This document shows, piece after piece, positions 1 through 9,843 of a DNA stretch of 64,000 bases. Source of the stretch: Planctomicrobium piriforme (GTDB lineage: Bacteria > Planctomycetota > Planctomycetia > Pirellulales > UBA1268); the NCBI GenBank assembly GCA_945871035.1, contig CAMBUD010000005.1:1-64000 (forward strand). Reading direction: 5' to 3'. Every line of letters starts with the position of its first letter. Within the stretch, counting starts at the first letter, position 1. The notes below the pieces were generated by a model. It ran no database searches. It was not told the DNA's origin and saw only the letters and a program-made list of their open reading frames with translations. A program made the position numbers and the translations under genes.

Positions 1-657
1 CGCAAAGGCGTCGACGGCCTCTGGAGGGATGGTGTGGGTCATGAGGCTCGAAGCAGACGGCGGTAGCGAAGCGGACAAACGCGTTAATGCCTGATCGACC
101 TGGCCCAGATTATTTCCCAGCCGCTCCAACAATCGCTGCGCTGTGGCAATAGCTAATTGTAAGCCGTGCTTTAATTGCGCCCACTGACGCACCCACGCAG
201 CCACGTCATAACGCTGTGGAATCGAGGTGTCGATTTGGAGCCCATGGGCTGCCACTGCTTTGGCTAAGCGGGTGTTGGCAGGAAAACTCCGCACTTCAAG
301 AATCACCAATCCCCGTCCACCGCGAGCGGCGCTCGCCAGCGATTCCAGCGCTGGACGGGCGCTTGTAACGAACGCATCGGCATTGCGAACAACCGCAGCC
401 CGAGTCGGACCAGCAAAGAGCGGCACGGTCGCGGCCTCATCAAAAACATCGCGAGGATCGAGCTGGTCTTCACCGGCAAACTCTCGCCAGGCCCATGATC
501 GGTCGGCTTCATCGGGACAGAGCCGATCTCGGAGCAGCAACAGTAGATGGTGTGTTAGGAACGGTTCGTCTCCAACCAGTGCGATCAACGACGGTGAAGC
601 AAGCTGCCACGCTTGGGGGCGCTTAAGAATCTCTAGGGCGTTGACAGCATTGGCCAC
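1..657 (-). CDS. holA: DNA polymerase III subunit delta (HolA), C-terminus truncated by the window edge
   Basis: Open minus-strand frame from a GTG at 657 to position 1, absent from the ORF track because it runs off the window. Translation VANAVNALEILKRPQAWQLASPSLIALVGDEPFLTHHLLLLLRDRL... matches the HolA N-terminal pattern (GDEPFL). GGAGAG lies upstream of the GTG. Confidence 0.8.
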   Translation of the reverse strand, partial: MANAVNALEILKRPQAWQLASPSLIALVGDEPFLTHHLLLLLRDRLCPDEADRSWAWREFAGEDQLDPRDVFDEAATVPLFAGPTRAAVVRNADAFVTSARPALESLASAARGGRGLVILEVRSFPANTRLAKAVAAHGLQIDTSIPQRYDVAAWVRQWAQLKHGLQLAIATAQRLLERLGNNLGQVDQALTRLSASLPPSASSLMTHTIPPEAVDAFA

Positions 658-708
658 AGCACATCTCTCCGGTAGGAATCCAGAGTGTAGCGGGTGCTGA
701 GTTCCTGT

Positions 709-2571
709 TCAGGGGCGTACTGCTTCGGTCGTCATTGGTGGCACCGCTGCCGGCGTAGACGCCGCTGGCAGCACGCGCAGGCTGCCTAGTTTTCCAACCA
801 ATCGCGACGTTGTAACCACAACTGTTTCAACGCTCATGGCCACCCCTGTATTGCCAGCAGCGTCCACGGATTCGACCCTGACAAAAACTCGGGCCGGCAC
901 ATTGCGACCGGGTTGCCAACGATGCTCGCCTTGCGTTTCCAGCGACTCAGCGATTGTGGCCCACGGGCCCGTGGCATGCGGCGAATACAAAAGTCGTGTG
1001 CTAAGAGGTACCAGTAGTTGGTCGGTCGAATTGTAGCGAATGAGGATTCCACCTGGCTCCCCAGTCTTGGCACGGGTGATTTCGAGTAACTCCACCTGTG
1101 GTGGCTCGTCATCGATGCCGATCCAACTGTCAGGCGTGTCACCGGATCGCGGCCCACCGCCAGCCTCTGGAACAGCCGGCATCATTTCCAGACGAAAACC
1201 ATAAAGCCCTGACGAAGGAAGCGTCACATTGATTGGGCTGATGGTGTCATCATCAACGGCGCTGCGTTGCCATGTAACGCCACCATCGCGAGTACTCCAG
1301 AGCTCTGCCCGCATCGGTTCGGAAGCGGTATGACCTGCTTCAAACTCGTAGTCCCAAGCAAATATTCGCGACCGCACTAATTGCAACGGCTTGCCGCGGT
1401 ATTCAAGCGGCGGCTGTACGGCCGCAGCGGTGGCCGTAGAGACAGCGGATGCCCGCGGCGATTCCGTCTCGGACGCTGCACTTACATCGGTCTCGTTGGG
1501 GCCACTGACGCTCGATTGTTTTGCAGTTGTCCGGCTGGTGATTCGTGAAGAAATGCCCGCGAAATCACCGGCGCCGATTTGTTTAACCGCTGCGCTGCGT
1601 TCGCCGGTGCCCGCGTTCAAAGCAGTCGGGGGCTCTGCAGACCAAGTGGACGCTGACTCCGCTGGCCAAGCAGTTGTGGCCGTGTCTGCACTTTGCGAGG
1701 CAGTCGCTTCCTTTACTAAACGCGGGGTACGGGCAACAACGCTCGCCGAATCGGAGGCGGTATTTTGCATAGGCACCTCGCGATTGGGTAGCGGTGGGGC
1801 TCCAATTTCTTGTGCTAAAGCCGCTTGATCGACCTGCGGATCAGTGGCTTCGAGCGTGAATTGGCGAACCGTCTTATTGTTTGCAGAATCAGAAATGGTG
1901 ATGCGAACCGTTATGGAATCGACCTGTTCACCGGCCCACCAAATCTCCTCGCCTACCATGTGCGCTGGCGACTCCCGCGAAAGAATGCCTTCGGCTGCAA
2001 TTTTTTTCCAAGCCTGATCGCCCTTGCCGCGGTATTCAAAGAGGAGCGAATCAATCCGTAGCGAATCATCGACGGCCGCATAACGGCAGATGATCTCACC
2101 ATCATCCCCCTTCCAAACCCGTGCTGCTAGCTTAGGTCCCGCGGCATCAACGAGCACTCGCATATCGGGACCTTCACCACCGCGAGCTCGTCCCTTACCA
2201 TCAACCGCTCGTAAGCGAAACCAGTATTCGCCATCTGCAGCGGCGCGGTAGGTGAAAGCTCCGGCCGACGGCGCTACCTCACCCGCTGCTTCCCATGTGC
2301 CACCGAGATCCTTTGAAACGCTTAATTTCACCCGCTCGGTTGCAGCATCCGGGGCCTGTACTTTCGGCAACCGAAATGGGATCGAAAAAATGACGTGCTT
2401 GGTTCGCACCAACTCCGGCAGCGGGGCTGGGCTGGGCTGGATACCATTTTCAACCGCCCACGCCGGCTGCCCCGCGCAGCCTAACACCGCAGCAAAAACA
2501 GCTGTAAAATGGAACAGCCAGCGTCCGTAAACGGCTGCAAACGATTTTTTCGGTTGTGACACAACACCCAT
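709..2571 (-). CDS. Secreted hypothetical protein with repeated beta-sandwich (Ig/FN3-like) segments
   Basis: Long ORF. Track start is TTG at 2808; ATG at 2571 (MGVVSQPKKSFAAVYGRWLFHFTAVFAAVLGCAGQPAWA) gives a signal peptide. Two similar segments (VKLSVSKDLGGTWEAAGEV...YWFRLRAVDGKG and ELWSTRDGGVTWQRSAVDD...YGFRLEMM). Confidence 0.6.
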   Translation of the reverse strand: MGVVSQPKKSFAAVYGRWLFHFTAVFAAVLGCAGQPAWAVENGIQPSPAPLPELVRTKHVIFSIPFRLPKVQAPDAATERVKLSVSKDLGGTWEAAGEVAPSAGAFTYRAAADGEYWFRLRAVDGKGRARGGEGPDMRVLVDAAGPKLAARVWKGDDGEIICRYAAVDDSLRIDSLLFEYRGKGDQAWKKIAAEGILSRESPAHMVGEEIWWAGEQVDSITVRITISDSANNKTVRQFTLEATDPQVDQAALAQEIGAPPLPNREVPMQNTASDSASVVARTPRLVKEATASQSADTATTAWPAESASTWSAEPPTALNAGTGERSAAVKQIGAGDFAGISSRITSRTTAKQSSVSGPNETDVSAASETESPRASAVSTATAAAVQPPLEYRGKPLQLVRSRIFAWDYEFEAGHTASEPMRAELWSTRDGGVTWQRSAVDDDTISPINVTLPSSGLYGFRLEMMPAVPEAGGGPRSGDTPDSWIGIDDEPPQVELLEITRAKTGEPGGILIRYNSTDQLLVPLSTRLLYSPHATGPWATIAESLETQGEHRWQPGRNVPARVFVRVESVDAAGNTGVAMSVETVVVTTSRLVGKLGSLRVLPAASTPAAVPPMTTEAVRP

Positions 2572-2846
2572 ACCAAGAACAATCGACCGGAACAGACGGG
2601 AAAGTCGCGTTTTTCCTAAAGCTCGTAAAATTTTTGGTTTTTTACCCGACAGATAAACGGCACCCGCTAGCCTGAGTAATTTCGGCGGGCTGGGCGGTTT
2701 CTTGCTGGACCTCAAACGGCTTGGCCTGTCATAATTCGAATAAGTTGCTACAAGCCGCACTCGTGGGCTCTGGATTGAGTTTTTAACCCTGTGGCCCGCT
2801 GGCAACAATACAATTGAACTTTATCCATCCGACAGCAATACGCTCA

Positions 2847-3140
2847 ATGCTGGCAGGTGCTCTGCTGCTCGGCGTGCTCATTGGTATCGGTATCGTTGCA
2901 ATTGTGATAATCCGTTCATGGTCGCGACGATCGAGTGCCGATCGTGGCGATTGGGAAAGCGTTCTTAGCGATTATAAAAATCTGCGAGACAAGGGTGTGC
3001 TGAGCGAGGAAGAATACCGAAAAATAAGAACACTTGTGGAACTGAAAAAGCGTGATGACTCACTGCCTTTCACCCACAAACGACTGCATCCAGCCGATCC
3101 AGACCTAACAGATCAAACGCAAAAACGCACGAGGAACTAA
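2847..3140 (+). CDS. Small membrane protein with SHOCT-like C-terminus
   Basis: N-terminal TM helix followed by [24 protein letters not shown], a SHOCT-like motif. Directly upstream of clpX. Track start 2814 is TTG. Confidence 0.55.
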   Translation: MLAGALLLGVLIGIGIVAIVIIRSWSRRSSADRGDWESVLSDYKNLRDKGVLSEEEYRKIRTLVELKKRDDSLPFTHKRLHPADPDLTDQTQKRTRN

Positions 3141-3144
3141 AGCA

Positions 3145-4434
3145 ATGCCATCTGGGAAAGACGTGAACAATCTCGGCCGACGAGGGGCTGGTGGAACGAC
3201 CAAGAAGAATGCCTTCTGCTCATTTTGTCGCAAGAGCTACCGAGATGTCGGGCCGCTTGTTGAAGGCCCTGGCGATGTTTACATCTGTGGGGAATGCATT
3301 GAGCTCTGCCAATCAATCCTCGATCAGGAAAAACGCCGCCGCGGCACGAGCAAGCAACTTTTCACGTCGATTCCGGCACCTCGCGAGATCGTCTCCCACC
3401 TCGATCAATATGTGATCGGACAGGAACACGCCAAGCGAGTGCTAGCCGTGGCTGTGCACAGTCATTACAAGCGCCTGATGCTCAGCAACGAAGGATCCGA
3501 CATCGAGGTCGACAAATCCAATATTCTTCTCCTTGGGCCAACCGGCTGCGGAAAGACTCTGTTGGCTCGAACACTGGCAAAGATTCTCAACGTTCCCTTT
3601 GCAATCGGCGATGCCACCACTCTGACTGAGGCTGGTTACGTCGGTGAAGACGTGGAGAATCTGCTGCTCAAACTGCTCAACGCTGCCGATTTTGATATCG
3701 AGGCTGCCCAGCGTGGCGTCCTCTACATCGATGAAATCGACAAGATCGGTAAGACGAGTCAAAATGTTTCGATCACTCGCGATGTCTCTGGCGAGGGAGT
3801 GCAGCAGGCCTTACTCAAGATGCTCGAAGGGACGGTGGCAAATGTTCCTCCACAGGGAGGTCGCAAGCATCCCGAACAGCAGTACATACAACTCGACACC
3901 TCTAACATTCTCTTTATTTGCGGCGGCACTTTTGTGGGCATCGATAAGATCATTGCCCGCCGGCTGGGGAGACGCACGATTGGTTTTGGTCAGCCTAGCG
4001 GCTACAAGGGCGATGCTGATCTGGCGGAACTTCTGCCACAGGTTGATTCAGATGACATCCTGGAGTTCGGCCTGATCCCCGAACTCGTCGGCCGACTGCC
4101 TGTGATTTCCTCGCTAAAACCGCTCGACGCAAAGGCTCTCGTGCAGGTGCTCCGCGACCCGAAGAATGCGCTTGTCAAACAGTATCAAAAACTCTTTGGC
4201 ATGGAAAACTGCCAACTGGAGTTCACCGAGGAAGCACTGTCTGCAATCGCGAAAAAGGCGATGGGCAAGGAAACAGGCGCCCGCGGCCTGCGGTCGATTA
4301 TCGAGGATGTCATGCTCGATATTATGTTTGATCTACCCGATAACGCTGGCAGCTCCTACGTGATCAACGAACGCAACGTCGAGGGCCTAGAACCGGTGAT
4401 TCCACTGGTTGAGGCACGACATAAAAGCGCGTAG
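3145..4434 (+). CDS. clpX: ATP-dependent Clp protease ATP-binding subunit ClpX
   Basis: N-terminal zinc finger CSFCRKS...CGECIELC, Walker A GPTGCGKT, Walker [11 protein letters not shown], and [10 protein letters not shown]. Confidence 0.97.
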   Translation: MPSGKDVNNLGRRGAGGTTKKNAFCSFCRKSYRDVGPLVEGPGDVYICGECIELCQSILDQEKRRRGTSKQLFTSIPAPREIVSHLDQYVIGQEHAKRVLAVAVHSHYKRLMLSNEGSDIEVDKSNILLLGPTGCGKTLLARTLAKILNVPFAIGDATTLTEAGYVGEDVENLLLKLLNAADFDIEAAQRGVLYIDEIDKIGKTSQNVSITRDVSGEGVQQALLKMLEGTVANVPPQGGRKHPEQQYIQLDTSNILFICGGTFVGIDKIIARRLGRRTIGFGQPSGYKGDADLAELLPQVDSDDILEFGLIPELVGRLPVISSLKPLDAKALVQVLRDPKNALVKQYQKLFGMENCQLEFTEEALSAIAKKAMGKETGARGLRSIIEDVMLDIMFDLPDNAGSSYVINERNVEGLEPVIPLVEARHKSA

Positions 4435-4487
4435 CAGCGGCGGTCGGTACTATCTCGCAGCCGTTGGCCTGCAAAATGCTGGTGCGG

Positions 4488-5264
4488 TCAGTAGGACCCC
4501 TGCGGATAGTTTAACTGCTGCTCAGGAGCGGCCATTTTAAGAATTGCTGCCGCGTCCCCAACACCGATTCGAGTGCATCCCATAGCGAGATACCCGACAG
4601 CATCCTCCCAGGTGCGAATACCGCCTGAAGCCTTGACCCCCAGTCGCGTGCCAACCGTGTCGAGCATCACGCGAACAGACTCCGGGGTTGCACCAATGAT
4701 CTGGTCACGACCGGTAACAAAACCTGTCGACGTTTTTACAAAGTTGGCACCTGCCTCTTCTGCCAAGCAGCAAGCACGGACAATCTGCTTGGGCAACAGC
4801 AGGCAGGTTTCAAGAATGACCTTGACCATGACCCCATGCGGCACCGCCTCTGCTACGACTGCAGCTATGCAGGATCGCACGGTCGCGTCGTCTCCAGAGA
4901 AAAAAGCACTCGTATGCATCACCATATCGAGTTCGCGTGCGCCGTCCTCAATGGCCAGTCGCGCTTCAAGTGCTACAACTTCACGCCGATGATTGCCGTG
5001 TGGAAAGCCGATGACGCTACTCACCACAACGCCCTTGTCGAGCACCAGCCGTGCAGCAGTTGCTACATCAACCGGGCGAACACAGATACAACCAACGCCG
5101 TGAGCCACGCACATGGCAGCCTGTTCGGCTACGTCAATCGCTGTGTACTCCGGCCTGAGCACGGCATGATCGAGCCGTTTGGCAACTTCTTGCACCGTAA
5201 AGGAGCGCAAGACTTGGGGCGGGATATCCGCTGAAGCACTTCCTGTAATTGTGTGGTTATTCAC
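4488..5264 (-). CDS. deoC: Deoxyribose-phosphate aldolase
   Basis: VKVILETCLL, ANFVKTSTGF and VKASGGIRTWEDA motifs. GTG start overlaps the stop of the next upstream gene. Confidence 0.93.
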   Translation of the reverse strand: MNNHTITGSASADIPPQVLRSFTVQEVAKRLDHAVLRPEYTAIDVAEQAAMCVAHGVGCICVRPVDVATAARLVLDKGVVVSSVIGFPHGNHRREVVALEARLAIEDGARELDMVMHTSAFFSGDDATVRSCIAAVVAEAVPHGVMVKVILETCLLLPKQIVRACCLAEEAGANFVKTSTGFVTGRDQIIGATPESVRVMLDTVGTRLGVKASGGIRTWEDAVGYLAMGCTRIGVGDAAAILKMAAPEQQLNYPQGSY

Positions 5265-6430
5265 TGCAGATCATCGCTTGCGTGCCGGGCATTTTTTTCA
5301 CTCGCCATAGTTTCAAATCGGGCGAGTCGTTGCAGGGCGGCAATGCCGCGATCGAGTATCGCTTCACTAACAGTGTAGGCGATACGAAAGTGGGTGTCGG
5401 CCGTACCGAACACCGTGCCGGGTACAACCAGTAGTTTTTCCTGATCGATGGCCCGTTGAGCAAACGCACTGCCTGATCCGCCTGGCGCTTCAGGGTAGAG
5501 ATAAAATGCACCACCCGGCTGAACAAAGCGATAGTGACCACGCAGCCCTGCCATCAGTCGATCCCGTTTGCGGCAACAAGCGGCTAACGATAGTTCCATT
5601 GGACAGTCGATCGCGGCCAGTGCCGCCCACTGCCCAACCTGCGGCGCGCAGACAAAGGTGTATTGCTGCAAGGTCGAACAAGCCTCAATGATTGCCTTGG
5701 GTCCGTGTACCCATCCCACCCGCCATCCAGTCATTGCATGTGACTTAGAAAAACCGTCCACCACAACAACTGCTTCGCTTTCTGTCGCTGGAGAGGCAAA
5801 GGGCGTGTCGTAGCAGTAGGAGCGGTAGAGTTCGTCGCTGATCAGCGTCACGCTGCGTTGTTCGGCTAAGCGGGCAAGATCTCGGACTGTACTGGCTGAG
5901 GCGACAACGCCCGTTGGATTGGCTGGCGTGTTGAGAATGATAGCCCGACAGCGCGGCGTGATGACAGCGGCCACCTGCTCAACATCGATCTCAAATGTGG
6001 GCGCTGTGTCGATCACCACGCATTTTCCACCCAAAAACTCCACTAACGGACGGTACATCAAAAATGCCGGTTCAAAGATGACAACCTCATCACCGGGGTC
6101 AATCAGCGACATCAACACCAGCACGAGCGCCCCGCTGGAGCCGCTTGTAATACACAGCTGTCGCTCTGGTTGATTCAGTTCATTCTGCACGCGCTCCTCT
6201 AGTCGCATGCGGAGAGCTTGAATCCCCTGCGTTGGCGTGTAACCGCTTTTGCCAGCATCGATTGCAGCCTGGGCGGCGGCGCAGGCTTCTTTCGGCATCG
6301 CAAAATCGGGCTGGCCGATCGCAAGATTGATCGGATCGTGCAACGTGGCGGCCAGATCGAAAACCTTGCGGATGCCTGATGAATCAAAGGCGCTGGCGCG
6401 CTTGGAAATCCGCCTGTCTACCGGTTTCAT
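5261..6430 (-). CDS. Class I/II PLP-dependent aminotransferase (aspartate aminotransferase-like)
   Basis: NLAIGQPDF, LNTPANPTG, SDELYRSYCY, and PLP lysine motif VVDGFSKSHAMTGWRVGW. Confidence 0.93.
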   Translation of the reverse strand: MKPVDRRISKRASAFDSSGIRKVFDLAATLHDPINLAIGQPDFAMPKEACAAAQAAIDAGKSGYTPTQGIQALRMRLEERVQNELNQPERQLCITSGSSGALVLVLMSLIDPGDEVVIFEPAFLMYRPLVEFLGGKCVVIDTAPTFEIDVEQVAAVITPRCRAIILNTPANPTGVVASASTVRDLARLAEQRSVTLISDELYRSYCYDTPFASPATESEAVVVVDGFSKSHAMTGWRVGWVHGPKAIIEACSTLQQYTFVCAPQVGQWAALAAIDCPMELSLAACCRKRDRLMAGLRGHYRFVQPGGAFYLYPEAPGGSGSAFAQRAIDQEKLLVVPGTVFGTADTHFRIAYTVSEAILDRGIAALQRLARFETMASEKNARHASDDLQ

Positions 6431-6462
6431 GCTCTCGTGCCCGAGGGGGTTGGCGGGGCGTG

Positions 6463-7683
6463 TTAGCCAGCATCCTTGAAAAGCGAATCGAGCTGTTTGC
6501 CGAGCTTTTCGCCACGCGCATCAAGCGTGATGACGTTGCCGTCGCGGCCGATGAGAATCACCGTTGGAATACCTCTGATGCCATAGAAGGTAGACAGTGG
6601 GTGCCGCCAACCTTCGCCTTCTGATTTTTCAAATAGGATCGGCCACGGAATCTTTTGTTCATCGACGAATTTTTCGAGTGCGCCACGATCCTCGTCGAGG
6701 CTCACACCAACCACTTCAAAACCCTTCGCGTGGTATTTTTCGTACTGTTCTAGCACGTTCGGAATTTCGGCAACGCACGGTCCGCACCATGTGGCCCAAA
6801 AATCAACCAGCACGACCTTACCAATCAATGATTTCTGATTGAAGGGCTTACCATCGAGGAGCGTACCCTTGATTTCCATCGGATGGCCGGGCAGAGACAG
6901 CCTGCGAAGTACGCCGGCAAAACTTTCGCCCATTTCACGGATGCGCGCATTGGAACTCTTCGCAAAAATCGGCCCGAACGCACTGTAAGCGGCTTGGGCA
7001 CTCTGTTCGCCACCTGGCATTTGCTCAAAGGCTCCGGCCAACTGCATTGCCAGACCGGCGGTGGCTACGTCATTCGGATCAGCTGCCAGCATGGCTGCAG
7101 TCTTTTGAATAAGGGCCGGTCCTCCATCGAGCGTCCCGCTAGAAAAGATCTGCTGAGCCTCTGAGACAAGCAGCAGCCGCCGGGCTTCCGCGGCCAGTTC
7201 TACCGACGGGCTATCGACAAGCGTCTGTGCAAATATCGCCATCTCGGCAGAAGCCTTTTCGTTCCCGAGCCTACCAAGCATCATCAGGCTCTCTAATTTG
7301 AGCTTGGCGGTGTCGTTGTAGATCTTGTCGTCTGGCTTGATCTGCTTGAGGATGACGTTGGCGGCTTGCACTGAAACTGTGGCCACATCCTGCATGTAAA
7401 CCATCATCTCCTCGCGGGAAGATGGACGCATGTTTTCCTGTTTCAGACCCGCAATAAAAGCCAAAAGTTCTTGGGGCGTGCCTTCCGGTAGCGGCGGTAC
7501 TTTAGGCAATTTTCCAGCCGGTGGTTGCGCGCTGATCGGGGCTTCAGCGACTGCAGCAGGTTGCTCACCCCGGGCTGGTGCGGGAATGATCAGCCCGAAT
7601 GCTACACACAACAAGAAGCCCAGCCGAACAGGGTTTTGCAGCAGAGAAAATAGGGGTCGGACGCACGCGGTCGAGTGGAACAT
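6463..7683 (-). CDS. TlpA-like secreted thioredoxin-fold protein (redoxin)
   Basis: FWATWCGPCVAEIPNVL active site and GIRGIPTVILIGRDG. Start moved to ATG 7683 (MFHSTAC...) with a signal peptide. Confidence 0.85.
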   Translation of the reverse strand: MFHSTACVRPLFSLLQNPVRLGFLLCVAFGLIIPAPARGEQPAAVAEAPISAQPPAGKLPKVPPLPEGTPQELLAFIAGLKQENMRPSSREEMMVYMQDVATVSVQAANVILKQIKPDDKIYNDTAKLKLESLMMLGRLGNEKASAEMAIFAQTLVDSPSVELAAEARRLLLVSEAQQIFSSGTLDGGPALIQKTAAMLAADPNDVATAGLAMQLAGAFEQMPGGEQSAQAAYSAFGPIFAKSSNARIREMGESFAGVLRRLSLPGHPMEIKGTLLDGKPFNQKSLIGKVVLVDFWATWCGPCVAEIPNVLEQYEKYHAKGFEVVGVSLDEDRGALEKFVDEQKIPWPILFEKSEGEGWRHPLSTFYGIRGIPTVILIGRDGNVITLDARGEKLGKQLDSLFKDAG

Positions 7684-7838
7684 AGCTGCCTCGCTGGATG
7701 ACTCTCTTACTGGAGAGGGGTAAAGTTGGCGAATGACTCGATGCGATCCTAACCGCAGCAGGGCCCATCCCGCAACGTTGGCTCGAGAGTGCACCCGATC
7801 AGAGGAAATGGCAACGATTTTCTACGCACGATCTGCTG

Positions 7839-9038
7839 CTAATGCACAACGGTACGGAATCGCACAAACCCACTCTCTCCAGCCGGAAGCGGATCTTGAA
7901 ACTGCCACTTGAGTACCACCGACCCATCGTCACCTGCTGTGGTCGAGAAGTCGGCTGGCAGGCTTGATGCGGGTGAGTTTGCAACCAACGTCAGCCGGAC
8001 TGGCAGGGCGTCGACGAGCACCACATCCGTCAATGGCCGCTCCCCGGAGTTGAGCAGAAAGATTGTGAAGTCGAGTTCCTCACCGATCCGTGCAGTATCG
8101 CTACCGGCCCGCTTGCAGATCGTCAATTCGGTTCGACCGGCTGCCTCAATTCTCAGTGTTGCCGTGCCACGATCATTTGCGACAATATCAGCACTACGTC
8201 CCATCAGCAGGATCTGCGCGCCGCGAACACTTGTCCATTCTGTTGGCACATCGAAGCCAACCTTGAGCCGTGGCGTCTGTGTTTGCTCTGCGTGCATCGG
8301 TCGCGTATCGGCCGTTCGGGCTGTTGGTCGCTTGTCTCCAATCGATTCATCCGGCAGGGCTTTCTGGTCGATTGCCAGCGGTGAGAGCAGTTCTTCGAGC
8401 GCCACGCCGGGCAGTGCTTTGCGGGCAGCCTCGGGAGCCACGCGCTGCGTGCTGCCCCATACCGGTTGCTGACGAACACCAGACTCCGTGATGGTGTCGA
8501 GCGCGATCCCCCGTGGGCCAACCGGTGACGCTTCCTCGTGCGGCTGTGTGACGTGCCTAACCGAGGCAAATCGCGGCGCGTAAACACACGCGATGTTCGA
8601 GACTGCCACTTGCACTTCGTGTGCGTCCGGCCCTTTGTCGGCGGCATGGTAGCGAGCCACTGTGTCACCTGCAGTCAGATTTTTAAGATCTAGTTTTCCG
8701 ACAGCCTTTGCCGGCGCCTGTCCATCGCCACCGTCGCAGAGCAAAGAGGGCCGGACCAACGGCAGCAGGCTGCCGTGTGATGGACACGCCTGAGAACGTG
8801 CGTTGGCCCCGCTGCGACACTGCTGGCAATCGGTTTGCTGCCGCAGAGCAGGCTGGTGCTGCTGGGGCAGGGCAGGGCAGGACTCGCTACCGCTCGCCAC
8901 GTCTGTTGCCTCGCTCCAGGTGGCTGCCACTAAGGGCATCGCGAGTGGTGCCGTCAACGAACGGCACGAGGCAAGCACGGCTGCGCTGCTGGCAATGGCG
9001 ATGATCCGTAACCACCTTCTGCGCCGGTTACCGTTCAT
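7839..9038 (-). CDS. Lipoprotein with C-terminal DUF11-type repeat domain
   Basis: Lipobox-like IIAIASSAAVLASC at the N-terminus. C-terminus ELTICKRAGSDTARIGEELDFTIFLLNSGERPLTDVVLVDALPVRL is DUF11/TIGR01451-like. ATGA overlap with the upstream ORF. Confidence 0.7.
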   Translation of the reverse strand: MNGNRRRRWLRIIAIASSAAVLASCRSLTAPLAMPLVAATWSEATDVASGSESCPALPQQHQPALRQQTDCQQCRSGANARSQACPSHGSLLPLVRPSLLCDGGDGQAPAKAVGKLDLKNLTAGDTVARYHAADKGPDAHEVQVAVSNIACVYAPRFASVRHVTQPHEEASPVGPRGIALDTITESGVRQQPVWGSTQRVAPEAARKALPGVALEELLSPLAIDQKALPDESIGDKRPTARTADTRPMHAEQTQTPRLKVGFDVPTEWTSVRGAQILLMGRSADIVANDRGTATLRIEAAGRTELTICKRAGSDTARIGEELDFTIFLLNSGERPLTDVVLVDALPVRLTLVANSPASSLPADFSTTAGDDGSVVLKWQFQDPLPAGESGFVRFRTVVH

Positions 9039-9748
9039 GGAACAACTCCTGGCGCAGGGAGACGATTGCCGATCCGAATCTCGGCCACCGGTTCGCCGAG
9101 TGTGGCGGCTACCTCAAAACAATCGTCACCTGGTCTCACATCAAACCAGCTTGACGGCAAGATATCTGGGCGGTCTGAATCGCTTGGTGCATACACAATT
9201 CGCTGCACATGTGCGCCGGCAAGCGCCACCTCGATGTCGTTCTGATCGATCAGGATCTCAACTGGAAAACGCCATGCCGTACCGGGAGGCGTTTGGAGCT
9301 TGGCAAGTATGCAAATGGACGGAAAGAGTTCCTGCCCCTCGGAAACTGCGGCACCAGCAACACGCAGCCGATAGGGCCGACCGACCACGAGTCCCATCCG
9401 CAGTGGAGCCGCTCGGAGCGAAGACCAGCCCGTGGCGGTTTCAATTGCGATATCCATACCGACAGGACCACTGATCTCAACTGGCTGAATGGTGTTGAGC
9501 AATCCAGCATTCGGATAGGAACCGGACTGCGGGTGACGCGAAACGCCAATCGCTCCCGACACTGCTGTACCGGCAAATGGATCTGCTGCACTCGCCTCAA
9601 CACCCTCGCGAGCCGAGCTCGTCGAAGTTGCCAAGGCGAATACGGCTATTGCCAGTAGCCCGCGTGCAACCCGCAGCACGGTTCCTGCCCGAATTATTTT
9701 TTGATTGCTCCCAAACATCGCCTGTTGATTTCTGATCTTCACGTTCAC
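9035..9748 (-). CDS. Secreted hypothetical protein, paralogous domain to the 9844..11058 lipoprotein
   Basis: Signal peptide LLAIAVFALATSTSSA. GRPYRLRVAG...EGQELFPSICI...VQRIVYAPSD...AEIRIGNR resembles the matching segment in the neighbouring gene. GTG start preceded by GGAGG. Confidence 0.65.
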   Translation of the reverse strand: MNVKIRNQQAMFGSNQKIIRAGTVLRVARGLLAIAVFALATSTSSAREGVEASAADPFAGTAVSGAIGVSRHPQSGSYPNAGLLNTIQPVEISGPVGMDIAIETATGWSSLRAAPLRMGLVVGRPYRLRVAGAAVSEGQELFPSICILAKLQTPPGTAWRFPVEILIDQNDIEVALAGAHVQRIVYAPSDSDRPDILPSSWFDVRPGDDCFEVAATLGEPVAEIRIGNRLPAPGVVP

Positions 9749-9758
9749 TTTGCCTCCG

Positions 9759-9803
9759 TCGACCGCCTACTCGTCGACCGCCTGCTCATCGACCGCCCAC
9801 TTG
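9759..9803. repeat. Three 15-bp tandem units (TCGACCGCCTACTCG-like)
   Basis: Direct reading: tcgaccgcctactcg / tcgaccgcctgctca / tcgaccgcccacttg. Confidence 0.9.
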
Positions 9804-9843
9804 ATCCGTCTGTTTTTTCGCGGGTAATCTCTTGAGGATCCCC

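Noticed and set aside
227-700. 157-aa plus-strand ORF and the 69-aa minus-strand ORF at 303..512
   Set aside because: Both are shadow frames of the partial holA gene on the minus strand.
8803-9474. 223-aa plus-strand ORF
   Set aside because: Antisense shadow of the 7839..9038 and 9035..9748 genes; low-complexity composition and no recognisable motif.
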